Shown in pieces: positions 6,271-6,562 of a DNA stretch of 6,562 nt. Origin of the DNA: Deltaproteobacteria bacterium (GTDB lineage Bacteria > Desulfobacterota > Desulfobulbia > Desulfobulbales > Desulfobulbaceae). The DNA is taken from positions 1 through 6,562 of the forward strand of contig JAADIK010000007.1 of assembly GCA_013151365.1 (NCBI GenBank), written 5' to 3'. A program made the position numbers and the translations under genes. Within the stretch, counting starts at the first letter, position 1. Every line of letters starts with the position of its first letter. Below the pieces are notes generated by a model, which worked only from the letters and a program-made list of their open reading frames with translations, made no database searches and was not told the DNA's origin.

Positions 6271-6387
6271 CGCAGGGCGGCGTGGTGAAGACCAGGAAAT
6301 ACGTTTATTTATCAATAATGCAATAAATCCCACATGTTGAATGGAATATAACCTCAAGCCGTCACGGATTCAGGGTCTTGGCAAACA

Positions 6388-6562
6388 TCATAAGACCACC
6401 AGCGTAACGCCGGGATTTGCCTGTTTGAGATAGGCGGCCATAAAAGGAAAACGTCGCAGAAACTGGCGGCCCCGGCCGGTTCGCCGGTCAATCTCTTCTC
6501 CCGGCAGGACGTCATTCAACTGCTGACGATCAAGCATATACATGAGTTGCCGGCGGACCTCT
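6388..6562 (-). CDS. C-terminal end of an unrecognised protein, partial
   Basis: A minus-strand frame is open from the right edge to a TGA at 6390-6388, giving the last 57 residues of a gene that starts beyond the window. The visible part begins EVRRQLMYMLDRQQLNDVLP, then a basic segment (EIDRRTGRGRQFLRRFP), then a hydrophobic, uncharged end NPGVTLVVL. Third codon positions favour G and C as in the operon genes, which supports real coding, but the fragment is short. I do not recognise the family. It is on the same strand as the operon but separated by 531 bp and a palindrome, so it is probably a different transcription unit. Confidence 0.5.
   Translation of the reverse strand, partial: EVRRQLMYMLDRQQLNDVLPGEEIDRRTGRGRQFLRRFPFMAAYLKQANPGVTLVVL

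Larger units (their letters stand above)
5857..6387. other. Gene-free intergenic stretch
   Basis: These 531 bp hold no convincing gene on either strand. The part at 5881-6160 is visibly more AT-rich than the flanking genes and carries the weak promoter candidate. The centre holds the large palindrome, and 6299-6360 is again AT-rich, with a TTTATT...AATAAA inverted pair around 6304-6327. A shallow inverted pair, TTTCACT/AGTGGAA, lies at about 5894-5917 upstream of the first operon gene and could be an operator, but the evidence is slight. No rho-independent terminator was found for the gene ending at 6388. Confidence 0.6.

Overview
The window looks like a chromosomal segment of a fairly GC-rich Gram-negative bacterium. 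The gene style (a helical-sensor histidine kinase, a stand-alone receiver, a PEP-synthase-like protein with a helical N-terminal extension, MshEN-type domains) suggests Desulfobacterota or a relative. That is an inference from protein style; there is no rRNA or other phylogenetic marker here.

All supported genes are on the minus strand. Reading in the direction of transcription (right to left): the right edge (6562-6388) holds the last 57 codons of an unrecognised gene. A 531-bp gene-free stretch follows, with an elaborate imperfect palindrome (core 6167-6270, possible outer arms at 6154 and 6298) and a weak promoter candidate. Then comes a tight five-gene run: (1) 5856-4324, a 510-residue protein with an MshEN/GspE-N-like head and three DUF202-type membrane modules; (2) 4331-3111, a 406-residue paralogue with a similar head and two such modules, overlapping gene 1 by 8 bp; (3) 3099-1669, a membrane sensor histidine kinase; (4) 1682-1305, a receiver-only response regulator overlapping the kinase by 14 bp; (5) 1281-1, the N-terminal 427 residues of a PEP-synthase/PPDK-like protein that runs off the left edge. 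Spacings of -8, +11, -14 and +23 bp make a single operon very likely.

The most striking feature is in genes 1 and 2. Each of the five DUF202-like modules is preceded by, and merges into, an array of six heptads of consensus R-T-x-L-A-x-x, with Arg and Ala recurring exactly every seven residues. Each heptad position has its own signature shared by all five modules, so the six-heptad unit existed before the modules multiplied. Canonical DUF202 proteins show only about the last two heptads. The arrays would give long helices with an arginine stripe leading into paired transmembrane helices.

Taken together the operon looks like an uncharacterised membrane-associated signalling or phosphate-chemistry system: two multi-module membrane proteins, a sensor kinase, a receiver without an output domain, and an ATP-binding phosphotransferase-type enzyme. 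The connections between the parts are inferred from gene order only.
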